Source of the DNA: Bombus terrestris
Lineage: Eukaryota > Arthropoda > Insecta > Hymenoptera > Apidae
DNA: 64,000 bases
Assembly: GCF_910591885.1 (NCBI RefSeq)
Contig: NC_063272.1
Coordinates: 11,978,364-12,042,363, forward strand
Direction: 5' to 3'
The position numbers and the translations under genes were made by a program. A model generated the notes under the pieces. It searched no databases and was not told the origin of the DNA. It worked only from the letters and a program-made list of their open reading frames with translations. This document shows, piece after piece, positions 37,921 to 49,400 of the stretch; within the stretch, counting starts at the first letter, position 1, and the number at the start of each line of letters is the position of its first letter.

Positions 37921-40780
37921 AGTTTTTTGGGTCGACGAAAATTATTGTTTACATTACGACTTTTTGTTTCTGCGATCTGAGTTATTAGTATATTAAATTT
38001 AATAAATATAAGCATTTATTTACAAATATTTGCAATATATCTTCTTGTTTTCTGAAATCTATTACGGATAATCAGAATCACATTTAGAATAGCGTACATA
38101 TCGATAATGTGGAAATATTTTAATTATTGTGTTAATTGCTGGAAGGTATGCTATATTATATTTATTATCATTGCATTATATTTTATATTATTTATATATT
38201 TTATTTCTGAACTAAATAGTAAGGCCAGTAGTAAGGAATAAAAAGTTAGTGAGAGCTGCTTCGAATTTCTTCTTATTAATTTTTAATTATTTATATTTTT
38301 CGAACTCTGTCGTAGGTAATTATGTTTAGAAAGTCTTCGCAAATAATAATACTCGCAGCATATTAGAATTATTAAAAATTTTATACCTTTAATTATAAAT
38401 ACAATAATATATTCACTATAAACAAGTGTAAAAAACTGAAACTAAGAACTATTTCCGAAGAATGTAAAGGAGAAGTCAATAAGTAATGTAAAAATTGTAA
38501 AAAAAAGTCAATAAGTAAATATCGTAATAAGCAAGCACTTCACATTTTTCTTTGATAATTCACTAATTCTATAACAATGTAAAAATATGACCATATTTAC
38601 AACTGTAGATAAATCTAATAAACCTATTTCTGACATCTTAAAAAATACACAAACTCTCTTTATATCTTTTACTTATATCACAAACAACTTAAATACACTG
38701 AAAGATGCTATTCCCAGTTTAACGTAGGCCGATGGTATCCCTCCGATGAATTAGCCAAATATTTTGGAGGAGTTAAGAAAAATGCGTTAGCCAGAAAGAT
38801 CGTCGACGTCGCGAAGGGTGGAGGGCCCAGCTGGCATCTCTTAAGTACTCACATAAACGGGGAGGGAGCGTTGTCGTTCGCCGTGCTTCGCTCGAAACCG
38901 ATGAAAATGTACGTGCAGGCCATCCACGGCTTTGCTTTATTAAATTCCTGACACGAGATGCCCCAGAGCACGTGCAAATATTCATTCACGACGAAAAACC
39001 AGGGGTGCTTCGTCACGCGAAGCGCGCGCCTTAACGCTAAATTCAAGACGTTCCAGCGCGTGTGATTTAGCGGCGACGTTCAGCAGTATTCTCTTGCTTT
39101 CCCGTATTTCGATACATCTATATGCTCTTTTATTAAATAACTGAACGAAGTCGAAGTACTTTTGCTAATAATTTTAGTCATTTCGAAGAAAATTTGAACA
39201 ATTTTTGAAAGAAAACAAAAGATTGATTCATTTCTGTAAATTCTATATCGACGTCTATACAATTTTCGACGTCGTCTTATAAAATTTTGCGGGAATTTTA
39301 TACGGGATGTTGCAATACCGCTGCGATTCTGAATTTTTATATTTCAGTTCCGTTCTTGTTTCACAGAGCAAAAGGGCTTGTAATATTTTACGAAAGATCT
39401 TTGCTCAAATAGAAATAAAAGATCATGTGTGTCAGTAACGATTTTCCCGTATTTCCTTAACTTTTAATTTTATTAACTTAGGACATTTCTTAACAACACA
39501 GAAAATACTGTCGAATCGAAAATGACTCGAGCAGCAGAATTAAGCGAATTTACGAGAAAGGAAGTTTAAAAAGAAATACTTCTGACCAACGAAGCGATTA
39601 CTTATCCGCTTATCAGACAAGTACACATACGTAAGTATCTTGCAAGTACACAGAACCAACTACGACACCTCAAAAGCACGAAACAGTTGAATAGAGCCAG
39701 TCCTCTCCCGGTGACGTAACGAGTCTCCCAGCAAAGTTACCAAAATCTAAATCGGTGAAGTGCAGCGGTGCTCCAGTTGCTCGCTAATTGACTACAATGC
39801 CGGCCGCGTATGGAGCGCATTTTCTGTTTTGTTACCTCAAAACAAAGCGTACAATGCGGCTAACCTGTGAGAGGCCACTCGACCACCGTCGTGGCTCCCA
39901 CCCCTTGCTGATTCCGGATGGCGAAAGCTTCGACAGGACGCGGAGGACGACTAGTCGCTCGAGGATCAGGCGACGAAATCGAGATTGTAACATATAGTCG
40001 AGTGGCCTTTGTTAACCCACCGACGGAGAGCGCAATTACATCCTCGCCCCCATTGTGCCTCGACAGCTTTTTGTTACTGTTTCGTCCGGTTACCTTGTTC
40101 CGAGCGACAGTAACGGGAAGGAATGGCCAACGAGAAAGAGAGAGAACGAGAAAAAAGGTGAAGTAAAATTGCGAAGAGAGCTTGTACGAGGTATTGTAGA
40201 CTTTGGAATTTTCATTGAGATTTGACTCAGATTCTCTTCTCGTGCTGTAATTATAATTTTGGTGATTCGGAAATGTGGCTTGTCAAGTTCTAAATAATAC
40301 CTAACAATAATATAAAATGAAATGAAAAGAGATAAAGATGGTATTTACTATTTTAAGTATGCTAATAAAAATATGTAGAATTTTATGTTGTTACAAAATT
40401 AATATTTTCACCTATTGATATTCTAATTAAAATATACAACTAGCAAGTAGAAAGACTAATTTAAAATCAAAGAAATTATTTATCTATTATCATTTTGTCG
40501 AATTCTAAATTTTTTTATTTAGTATTTCCATATAATAAGACAAAATGAAACGAAAGTATTAAATGCAAATATTAAATGCTTGAGAAATTAGAGGCAAACG
40601 GCGACAAGAACCTCTATCCAGATCGAAAAATTGCCGCGTAACAAAAAAAGGAACGCAATGAAGGCAAAAAGACAAGTAACAATCGATCGAAATAATACAT
40701 TGAATTAAAAAAGGAGGAGTATAAATCCTACTAACATTGTTCCCGCTATTGTTTTTCGAAATGACCCGCGTGTTACTCAC

Positions 40781-40865
40781 CCCATTGGACGTCTTGCGGC
40801 AAGGTGCTGACATGCTCCACCGGTGGGAACCACTTGTCGACTTCGTGGTCGAATATACCGAGCAT
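40781..40865 (-). CDS. Isolated exon-like open frame, unknown product (possible first coding exon)
   Basis: On the - strand an ATG at 40865 opens a 28-codon frame that begins MLGIFDHEVDKWF and ends LPQDVQW, followed by a strong donor G|GTGAGTAAC. In-frame stops lie just upstream, so this would be a first coding exon. The composition (balanced, with D/H/E/W/F residues) is more protein-like than neighbouring frames. I do not recognise the protein, and no downstream exon was identified in the 30-40 kb interval, where it should lie. It may be a real gene start, a distant exon of a larger gene, or chance. Confidence 0.3.
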
Positions 40866-42751
40866 ACACACGCGCAATTACGCAATTGTATCGATACGAT
40901 TGATACAATAACCGCTGGGGAGGTCTCTTTTATTTTAAGCGAAGGAATTCTGGTGTGTTGCCGACGACGACGTCCCGATCGTTCTGTTCTGGTCGTCGTC
41001 ATTGTTACCGTTGTTTTCGTTGTTATTGCCGCTGCTACTGGCTCCGTTGTGATTTCCATTCGTTCTTTCGACGATCTCACCATCGAGATCGGGGATTATT
41101 ATTCGCTCGGTTGGAAACGTTACAGTATTACATGCTGAAAAGCGCTGCCTCCTCAAATAGAGAAGCACCACTCTTCTGAAGAGTGGCGCACAGGGGTGGC
41201 CCTGCCGCGGATGCTGAATGTAGAAAATTGTAACATACGGTGTTTCGAGAGTTTCATTAGATCGAGATGTTAATTGCGAGCGGCACGATACGATTTCGTT
41301 CTTCTTGTTTCGATTTCTTGTTGCTGCGATTTTCATTTCTTCTTCCTGATTTGTCCCCAATATGATCTGCAAAATGTCTTCATTTATTTTTATTCAATTG
41401 CTTAATATTGAACGTTTAACGAAATTTTCGACAAATTACAAATAAATTATTCTAATCCATCCTACTTTCAAAACCAAATTGTATAGAAACAACTTCGATC
41501 CCTTTTCTAAATTTCAAAAATGCAACCGCTTAGGAATTTAGTCTGCCTTTCGGTGAATCATATCAGTTGTTTTGTTTCCGCATCTTGTTCAAGGAAACTC
41601 AATTCCTGGCTAACACACAATTCTACGAACTGTCGATGTCCTGTAACTGCAGCTACCTTGTAGGTAACGGCCACCGATACCTTTGGGCGGACTGTTTACC
41701 TGAGTAATTTGTCAGAGCATAATGTTTGGATTCGAAACCCTTGAGCCTTTGGGACCTCGGTGGTTATCTTTTAATCCACACTTTATGACCATGTAAAAGA
41801 TTGTCTACTTCGCCAACTACTTACTCAACAGTAAGAAATAATAATAGTAACAATAGCTTTTATAACAAAATATTTTTAAAGAAATATTATATCAAAGTGT
41901 GTAGAAATCATTTATTCTATTTTTTATATTTGGTTAATTCTAAAAAGTTGTGAAATATACGCAACAAAGAAAAAAGTGTGCCCTTTGTTACCAAATTTCA
42001 AAGTTCTAATCTGAGATATTTCAATTGTGTATCAGAATATTTAAATTACAAGTATGTCTGGATAAAAACTTTTGTGTATATAATTAAACCATTTCTATCT
42101 ATAAGATCTACATATATAATATTTGTGTTCTGTTTACTCTATGCACTTAATTTGTAATCAAAAGCTATATATAGCGTATTCTTATACAGCATTAGGTTAT
42201 TCGATAATTGTGCAACGGTGTAACTTTCGAATCATTATTCCGACTACATAACTCCACTTTCGAAAAATGATTCGAAGTTCGTTACATCACTGGATCCTTC
42301 GATTATCTAAGGAACTGCGTTGATAGCTATCGAGTATCGATGTAAACAGATTTATGAGCAAAGAAACACAATGATTGTTAAGTGCTAACATTTCAGAGTT
42401 CAGTCATGCGAATCAGAAGAGTCACTCGAACACGGTAGGAGTTAGCGCCGATACATTTTCCGTCCCGCATCGCTTTCTCATTCATCTCCGCGAAGAAAGA
42501 ATTCGTGAGAACATTTTTAGAACACAAAATAAAACAACTTAACATATAACAGAAAAAGATAATTTCCATTTCCTACTTTATAACTAATAATTAAAAGCTA
42601 TTATCAAAGGAAATTTCGTTTATCCTGTTACGAATTATACGTTAATAATAATTATAATCAAACATTACAACTGCTAAAATTTGTCAAATACACTAATCTT
42701 CCACAAAACTTATGAAACCTAATCTGTAATTTTAACAGAGAAGCTAATATA

Positions 42752-42870
42752 CAGGGTGTTCGGCTGCAGGTGTAAGGAAATTTAAGGGCTGATTCTTAAA
42801 ATCGAAATAAGACGAAAATCAAGAATAAAAAAATTGCGTTTTCGGTTTTAATATTCTGTATCTAATGTTA
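42752..42870 (+). mobile_element. Possible transposable-element terminal fragment
   Basis: ACAGGGTGTTCGGCTGCAGG followed by GAAATTTAAGGG and an A-rich tract that includes AATCGAAATAAGACGAAAATC. ACAGGGTGTTC-type termini are common on degenerate insect elements. No matching second end or coding sequence is seen nearby, so class and limits are unknown. Confidence 0.3.
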
Positions 42871-44401
42871 ACAAGAATCTCTACGTAGAAATTTAAATTA
42901 AGAAATAATTGAAATTTTCAATAGCAATAAATGTTATAACTTCTCACTTTTTGATAAGGTAAACAGCTTTCGTAATTGTTGAAAGAATTCGAATATTTCC
43001 GAAAGAAATTCAATTACACCGCGCAAAGGCTCAATATTTATACATGACTATTCCACGTATATTTGATTGTAACTTGGAATAATCAGCTACGAAAGGATCA
43101 TTGATCTCAGATCATCGTTAAAAATAACAGAGCGTTGTATTTCTGAAGAGTGCGTGACATTTGCGTACAAAAAGCACGATGCAGACTTTGTCAGCCACCT
43201 TCCTTTGAATGTTTCAGATGCCTTTTCACTGGTCAACCAAGACGATTATTTACCCGCCTTAGTGATTACACGTCGGTCTACCATAGTAGGAAATACCTCT
43301 AAATATACTGACAGCCTTGAGGAACTACGATGCGGGAAACTTTTGTGTGGCGATTACCACTCAAATCACCGTAAAATTCTTGTGAAATGCGTTTCATTGT
43401 GCCACGGGAAAACGCAGGTAAAATTTAGCTGTTTCTGTTGTCGGGGAAAGTTTTTTTTTTTGTCGGCGGAACCAGGACGTTTCGAAATCTTTCCGTAAAA
43501 AAGTATTAACCTTCCGTTTGTGCTTATTTTTCCTTTTCTTCATTAGTTCTTATTAGTGATTTATCAAAATAAATTCCTATTCATTTCTTAATATTCTATA
43601 TCTTAGATTGTTTTGCAGTTTAGAGGGAAACAATAAAAAGCGCTATTATCATTTTCACGACGTAGCGCGAGAGGGCCTAAGGTAAGTCATCAAACAAAAC
43701 ATTATAAATATCATCACATGTAATGTAATTAATATTTATTTTCTATGAAAAGTAGGAAGTGTGTGTATTTATTTTTAAAACGCAAAAAATCTTGGTGACA
43801 GAGAATTATTTTCTAAATGAATCATTCTGAATACTTCGTAATATTATTACATTATTTAAACAATATATTGTAACACGAATTATAATCCAAGACAGATGTG
43901 TTTTTGTATAATTTCAATTGATTCTTAGATGTCAGTTCATGAGACTGAGAATTATTAAATGCAAATTATGAATTAAAAATTAACGCAAGGGACGAAGAAA
44001 AGAAAAATTCGATTTTCTACATTTAACAAGAAAGAACGGGTTAAAGGAATGTATATTTATACAACTAAATAATCTGTAACATTTTATTAACATATTTATA
44101 TATTTCCTATGTATCATTCAAATATACAGTAGCGCTATAGGCGCCTATTATTTTCGTAAAATTAGTCATTGCCATATAATACTAATTCGTATAGACAGAA
44201 GTACATATATCTATTTTATACTTGCGTGCGTTCATTTTGCTTGATTTTATTAACACATGTAACTTTTCTAGTTACTTGAAAGTTTACATAAAATCTTCGA
44301 TTACTGACAGAATTTCAATAACAAAACTTTACATTTTAAAAAGTTTCATATTGCCACGAACGCAACTAAAATAAAATAAATTTTACACGAATTTACTAAC
44401 T

Positions 44402-44459
44402 ATCATAACTATATATATGTAACTATATACACACACACACACACACACATATATAGTTA

Positions 44460-44516
<57 letters not shown>
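44402..44516. repeat. Compound (AC)n/(AT)n microsatellite in an inverted repeat
   Basis: An (AC)~10 run at 44429-44449 is flanked by ATCATAACTATATAT (44402-44416) and its exact inverse at 44449-44463. An (AT)~27 run follows to about 44516. It can form a long hairpin and is likely to be highly polymorphic. Confidence 0.9.
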
Positions 44517-44520
<4 letters not shown>

Positions 44521-45362
44521 TAGTACCACGTACGACATCTGGAATATAATATAGGATATTTCACTTAACTTCAGCATCTTAAATGTCCCGTTTATATCTT
44601 ATGAAAGGAAAAAATATTAAAAGAAGAGAATATTCGGTTCGAAGGTGCAAATGTACAATATGTTGACCTTTACGTGATTTTCATCGAGAAAATCATGTTT
44701 GTACGACAAACAGATAAAGGTAAGATTTGCATGTTTCAATGCGAACGATTTATTGCAGGAGGTGTTAGAAATATGCACCATTCAACTCAATATACTTTTG
44801 AAGACAGAAAATGAATAATTTCTTTACATTTTTTAGCATCAGGGACAATTACACGACACATTGTTCCAATGAAATTAAGTTTCCTCCATTTATAAGTTAA
44901 TTAGCCATTAATCTACATAGTGCACATCATTAAACCTGTGTCTTATGAGCTATAAGACTGCTGTAATGAAAATATGTCATCCTATTTAAAAATACTTCGA
45001 TGAGCTTGAAATCTCGAAAAAGGCGGCCTTGAGAAAATTTTTTTATCTATCACACATCGAACTGAATATTCCTTTGATATTTTTTCCTATCATAAAAAAT
45101 AAGCCAGATATTTAAGATGGTCGAGTTACGTGAAATACACTAATATATATAATACAAAAATAATGGATATATATTATCATCACGTATCTCTAGTTCATTA
45201 TTTCCAGTTACGCATCGTTCTTTTTTTTCTCGATATGTTTTCATCACAGCTTCATATATTCCATTCCTTTACATGATGCTATTCAACATATTTAACTCTA
45301 CCTTTGCAGTTATTGACATAGCTTTGTACAATTTTCTATAGAGACATTTCTTCGTTAAGTAT

Positions 45363-45368
45363 TTTATT
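45363..45368 (-). terminator. tll: Possible polyadenylation signal of tailless
   Basis: AATAAA on the - strand, about 455 nt after the tailless stop codon. It is the first canonical hexamer I see downstream of the gene. Confidence 0.4.
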
Positions 45369-45822
45369 GAGGTTCGTTGGCCTGGCCTTCCATGAACTTT
45401 ATATATTAGATTTTCAAGAAAATGCTATAAAATTTTGACTATTTTACTCCAAGTCTTGTTGAAATATTTTCTTCTAATTTGCTCTTTCTTTCTTTTTGCT
45501 TTTTTAAATTTTAATACAAAATATCGAATTATGCACTGAGTGAGTTAAAATATTGTTTAAGTTGAAAGAAGAATTGAGAGGATTCTTTAAGAAGAAATGA
45601 TGAGACGATAGGAAGAAAGGATAAGATTCTAAATTCATTTACTTATCGAAAATTTCACAATTGTCCTCAATCATGTTCTTCTAATACACGTATTTTCTTC
45701 TTAGAGATAGAAGCACTTAAATGGTTTCTGTATCTCTCTCATTTCTTTCAGCCGACTAAATATTCAGTATGTAGGAGGCGAATATATCAAAATCATTACA
45801 ACTCTGAACGAATTCATACCAC

Positions 45823-46494
45823 TCAAGCAGCCTTGTACATATCGCAAATGATCCTCTCGATAGGAATGATGCCGATAGTCCTCCTGAAGAACAACTCCTC
45901 GATGGCATGCGTAGAAACGGAACGAAGCGAAGGGAGCAACAAAAGTAATTTTCCAAACCTCAGAGCACCTAACGATGCACCACTTAATCTTTGACCAAGT
46001 GCAAGTTGTGCTCCATCCCTCAGTCTGGCGACTGCTGCCGCGTCCCTGAGTCTACTTCCGACACTAGGAGAGGCTGATCCACTGCTACTTCTACTGCTTG
46101 GGGTAGGTTCGCTATCCAGTCCAGCTTTAAACAGTACGATAGCTCTGATGCACGCGAACTCATGCTGATCGAGATTCATCGCGTGAAAACCAGCCAGTGT
46201 TTCTCTAAATCGATTCACTTCGACTGCCAGACTGAGACCGTGAGGAGCGGGTGGGAGAAGGGTAGTTGGATCTAACGTTGGAAGGATTTGAGCGGCGGCG
46301 AGGAGAAATAGTTCTCTCCACGAGAATTCTAATAGAGTCAATTGATCTTCCAGGACCAGGGTTGTTCCTGCTGCTAGTTCTTTGGCCCAATGAACGTTCA
46401 GGAAAAGTAATCTGGCTGCCTGTTCGCAGATCGACTCCGCCGTTACCGCCGGGATCAATGGTAGAGATGGCAAACCCGCCATGTTGACTGGTAT
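45823..46494 (-). CDS. tll: tailless coding exon 4 (ligand-binding domain)
   Basis: 672 nt starting IPVNMAGLPSLPLIP after acceptor AAATGTATAG (the frame requires this AG rather than the CCAG a few bases downstream). It encodes helices 3-12 of the receptor fold and ends CDMYKAA, stop at 45823. A Ser-rich stretch (PTPSSRSSSGSASPSVG) lies between FKAGLDSE and the RLRDAAA segment. Confidence 0.95.
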   Translation of the reverse strand: MPVNMAGLPSLPLIPAVTAESICEQAARLLFLNVHWAKELAAGTTLVLEDQLTLLEFSWRELFLLAAAQILPTLDPTTLLPPAPHGLSLAVEVNRFRETLAGFHAMNLDQHEFACIRAIVLFKAGLDSEPTPSSRSSSGSASPSVGSRLRDAAAVARLRDGAQLALGQRLSGASLGALRFGKLLLLLPSLRSVSTHAIEELFFRRTIGIIPIERIICDMYKAA

Positions 46495-49400
46495 CTATAC
46501 ATTTGAATAAAAACCTCGTGTTCAGTGGTTGTAGATTTAGTGGATGTGTTTAGAATAAGATGGTGAACTTGGTTGACTTCTGCAGAAATGGAAAGTATTC
46601 TAAAATTTGAGAGTCAGAAATTGTTGTAAAATTCTGTATAGAGGATTTTAGAGCTTGTAGAGGATTGTAGGGGATTGTACGTGTAAAAATACTCCATAAA
46701 ATTATCTTAAACGACAGAATAAAATTTAATGTTATTCGTAGATAATTCTTGCCAAAATTCATCTTCCGTTCTATATTTTATATTCCAAATATACGAATTT
46801 ATAGAAGCCTAAAACGTTATTTTTTAATTCTCTTTTCCATTTCGATGTGACGAGCTCAATTTCACAGATATCAATCATTAGACATACGACGTTTATGCAT
46901 TTACGAAAATGCAAACATACACAGAATGCGTATGACATGCAAAAATGTACAAAACATCGGAAGTATAATGCTTGTTAATTAAGTGAAACTAATTTCTGTT
47001 TAAATTCTATTCCATTCCATTCTGTCCCATTAAAACACACTACATTACATTACGATATATTTCATTACACTCCATTGCTTCATAGGAATATGAATTTGTA
47101 AATATGAGTATCCGCAATCTAGTGATTATCTAATTTATTAACGTGTTTCGTGAATTGAACAACATATTATTCGCAAACTTCTTCTTATATATACATATAT
47201 ACCTTCGATACGGCCAAGCTGTTGCAGTAAACAGGATGTGAAAGAAGATGATGAGGAGTTGGTGTAGCTACGGAGACTCTAGATTCTGTCGGTGGTTTGG
47301 GCAAAGCGAGATCCAAAGCTGTCGTTGGTGGGGGCACCATGCTAGCCATCATTTCGGGTTCTTTAAAATACAAGGCCATCTGCCTCCGCAGAGTTGAGTT
47401 TCGTGGCCCCCGTTCGTGCTGCACGGCTTGAAAAATACAAAAATTTATATTAATATATAATTTAACATATATTTCTAGGTGTGTTTATTTATCTCATACA
47501 CTTCAAGATCTTGTAAATAAATTTTCCTTGTGTTTCGCTAAGATTTTTCACAGTCAATAAACACTATGCTTCGTTTAATATATAGCAACAATCTTTTAAT
47601 GTTCAATTATTTGCAAATTATATTACACTTAAGTTTTGTGTGTCCCCAAGCACTATTCTTTTAAGCAAATTTTTCCTATATAATCCTTTGAATTTTTCAA
47701 TTACAGCCTGATCCATCGGTTGCATTCACGATGTTACGTTTGGTGGAAAAAACATAATGTCAAATAGTTCATTTCTTAATTTATTTAATTCTATAACGGG
47801 ATGGTGTGTTATCTAGTAAAAGCAGGACATTCGCCTTTCTTCCTGTTTCTTGCTAATATTTTTGTACATTAGGAATAAATTTCGAAAGATGGCAGGTTTT
47901 AAAAAGTTAGGCACTCATCCATCCACTCTTCTGTGCCTTGTAATTGATCGAAACATTACTGAGACGCTTAAGGCATTGAGATTTCACAGACTTTCCAACC
48001 ATAAACAATGAAAGCTAACGCGAACCCGAGGCATTGGAACACACTATAGCAATTATCCGACCCTTATAAATTTTAAAGCCAGGTCCGGTATTTTCTGCAT
48101 CCGAAACCATCGATATCCGAGGTAGCAACCTTCAATGCAAAGCTATCTTATTGGTGTTATAAATATAACCCTCTAAAGAATTTTAATTGCGTACAGAACC
48201 GTATAAAGTTATCTTGAATTCTTTAGCACTGTATTCATTCGCAGAAAGTTTTACACCATAAATGTTTAACATATATTCGTGGCTTTCCTTTGTATACGCG
48301 TGACTTGAGATAACCCCACAGAAAAAATCACACATTGAAGGTCTCCGTAATTATGGTTTCAAGAAATTGTTGATCATATTGATACACTGAGTTGAGTTTA
48401 CAGACGTGGTGATCCCACTGTCATCAGGAAAATATGGGCCAATGATGCCAAATGTTATATTATATTATAAATATTACATATACATTATATCGCGACTTGA
48501 AATGACGTATAATATCTTTTCTCATGACACCCAATATTGAAATGGCAACCAAAGAGTCGTTGAGTTCCGTTAACCGACTCGACACTTTACGAAACTATCG
48601 TCTACGAACACTCGATGCTCTGATGTCCACAGCGACATGATAACAAATGAAATCACATAGCCTGAAGCGTTAAACACCCTCCTACTCAAGCCTCTATCCC
48701 CACTACCTGCTTCCTAACATTCATTGAAAATGCCGTAACTCACCCTGTATTATGTTATCGTATTACTATATTCTAGAACCAGATACAAACGACAAAATAG
48801 TGAGAAATTATGTTCGTTTTCAAAATATCGGAAGGAATTAGAAATTTACTTGAATATTGTCTCTAACATTAACATCTTCCTAATGTGAAAAATTTATCGA
48901 CATTTTACGTTGTAGCCGATAGATAAATTTTATAATACATCATGGAACTTACCGTCTTTGTTCATGCCGACTTGAATACACTTAGCTAAGCGACATGCTC
49001 TACATTGATTTCGATGCGTTTTATCCACCATGCAACCCCCTTTAGACTTTGCTTTGCAGACGTACTGGCGATTTCTTCGTATCGATCTCTTGAAGAAACC
49101 CGCACACCCATCGCAAGCAAAAATCCCATAATGCTTTCCTGAAGAATGATCCCGACATACCTTACAGGGAATATCATAAAGAATACGACCTGCAATAATA
49201 TAAAAATATTTTTTTATCAGTATTGTGAACGAATTTAGTTTATTAAATTAATTTAATCAAACGATTCGTATAAATTTATTAGACGCCAAAAGTATAATAA
49301 AAGAAAATAGCTATTAGTAATGTAATAGTTTAGGTTCATATGTATCTTTAATTTTGAATACTTTAAATATCTGAACCAAACATTGCAAATAATTAAACTA

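Larger units (their letters stand above)
29990..40780. other. Gene-poor interval with GC-rich patches
   Basis: No complete gene is supported in 10.8 kb. AT-rich DNA alternates with GC-richer, high-complexity blocks of 200-500 bp at about 30600-31080, 31850-32160, 34640-35300, 36290-36600, 37430-37920, 38720-39070 and 39650-40170. Several overlapping short open frames in these blocks come from GC content and lack splice context. The blocks are listed separately where a specific feature is visible. Confidence 0.5.
40866..45362. other. Intergenic sequence downstream of tailless
   Basis: No supported gene. The first 500 bp contain (AAC)n/(GTT)n-like sequence that gives a Ser/Asn-rich open frame on the - strand near 40940-41100. 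A TE-like terminus is at about 42752 and a microsatellite at 44402-44516; the rest is AT-rich. Confidence 0.45.

Noticed and set aside
38773..39046. Pair of - strand frames (65 and 70 codons)
   Set aside because: Both phases are open in the same GC-rich block and neither has convincing acceptor/donor boundaries or recognisable homology.
40559..41372. Long frames on both strands (133-174 codons), including a Ser/Asn-rich one
   Set aside because: They arise from GTT/AAC-like trinucleotide repeats and overlap each other in several phases; only the short 40,781-40,865 frame has a convincing splice donor.
48720..48727. TTCATTGA (TCAATGAA, Capicua-type site) near tailless exon 2
   Set aside because: A single octamer match is expected by chance in AT-rich DNA and gives no real evidence of terminal-system control.
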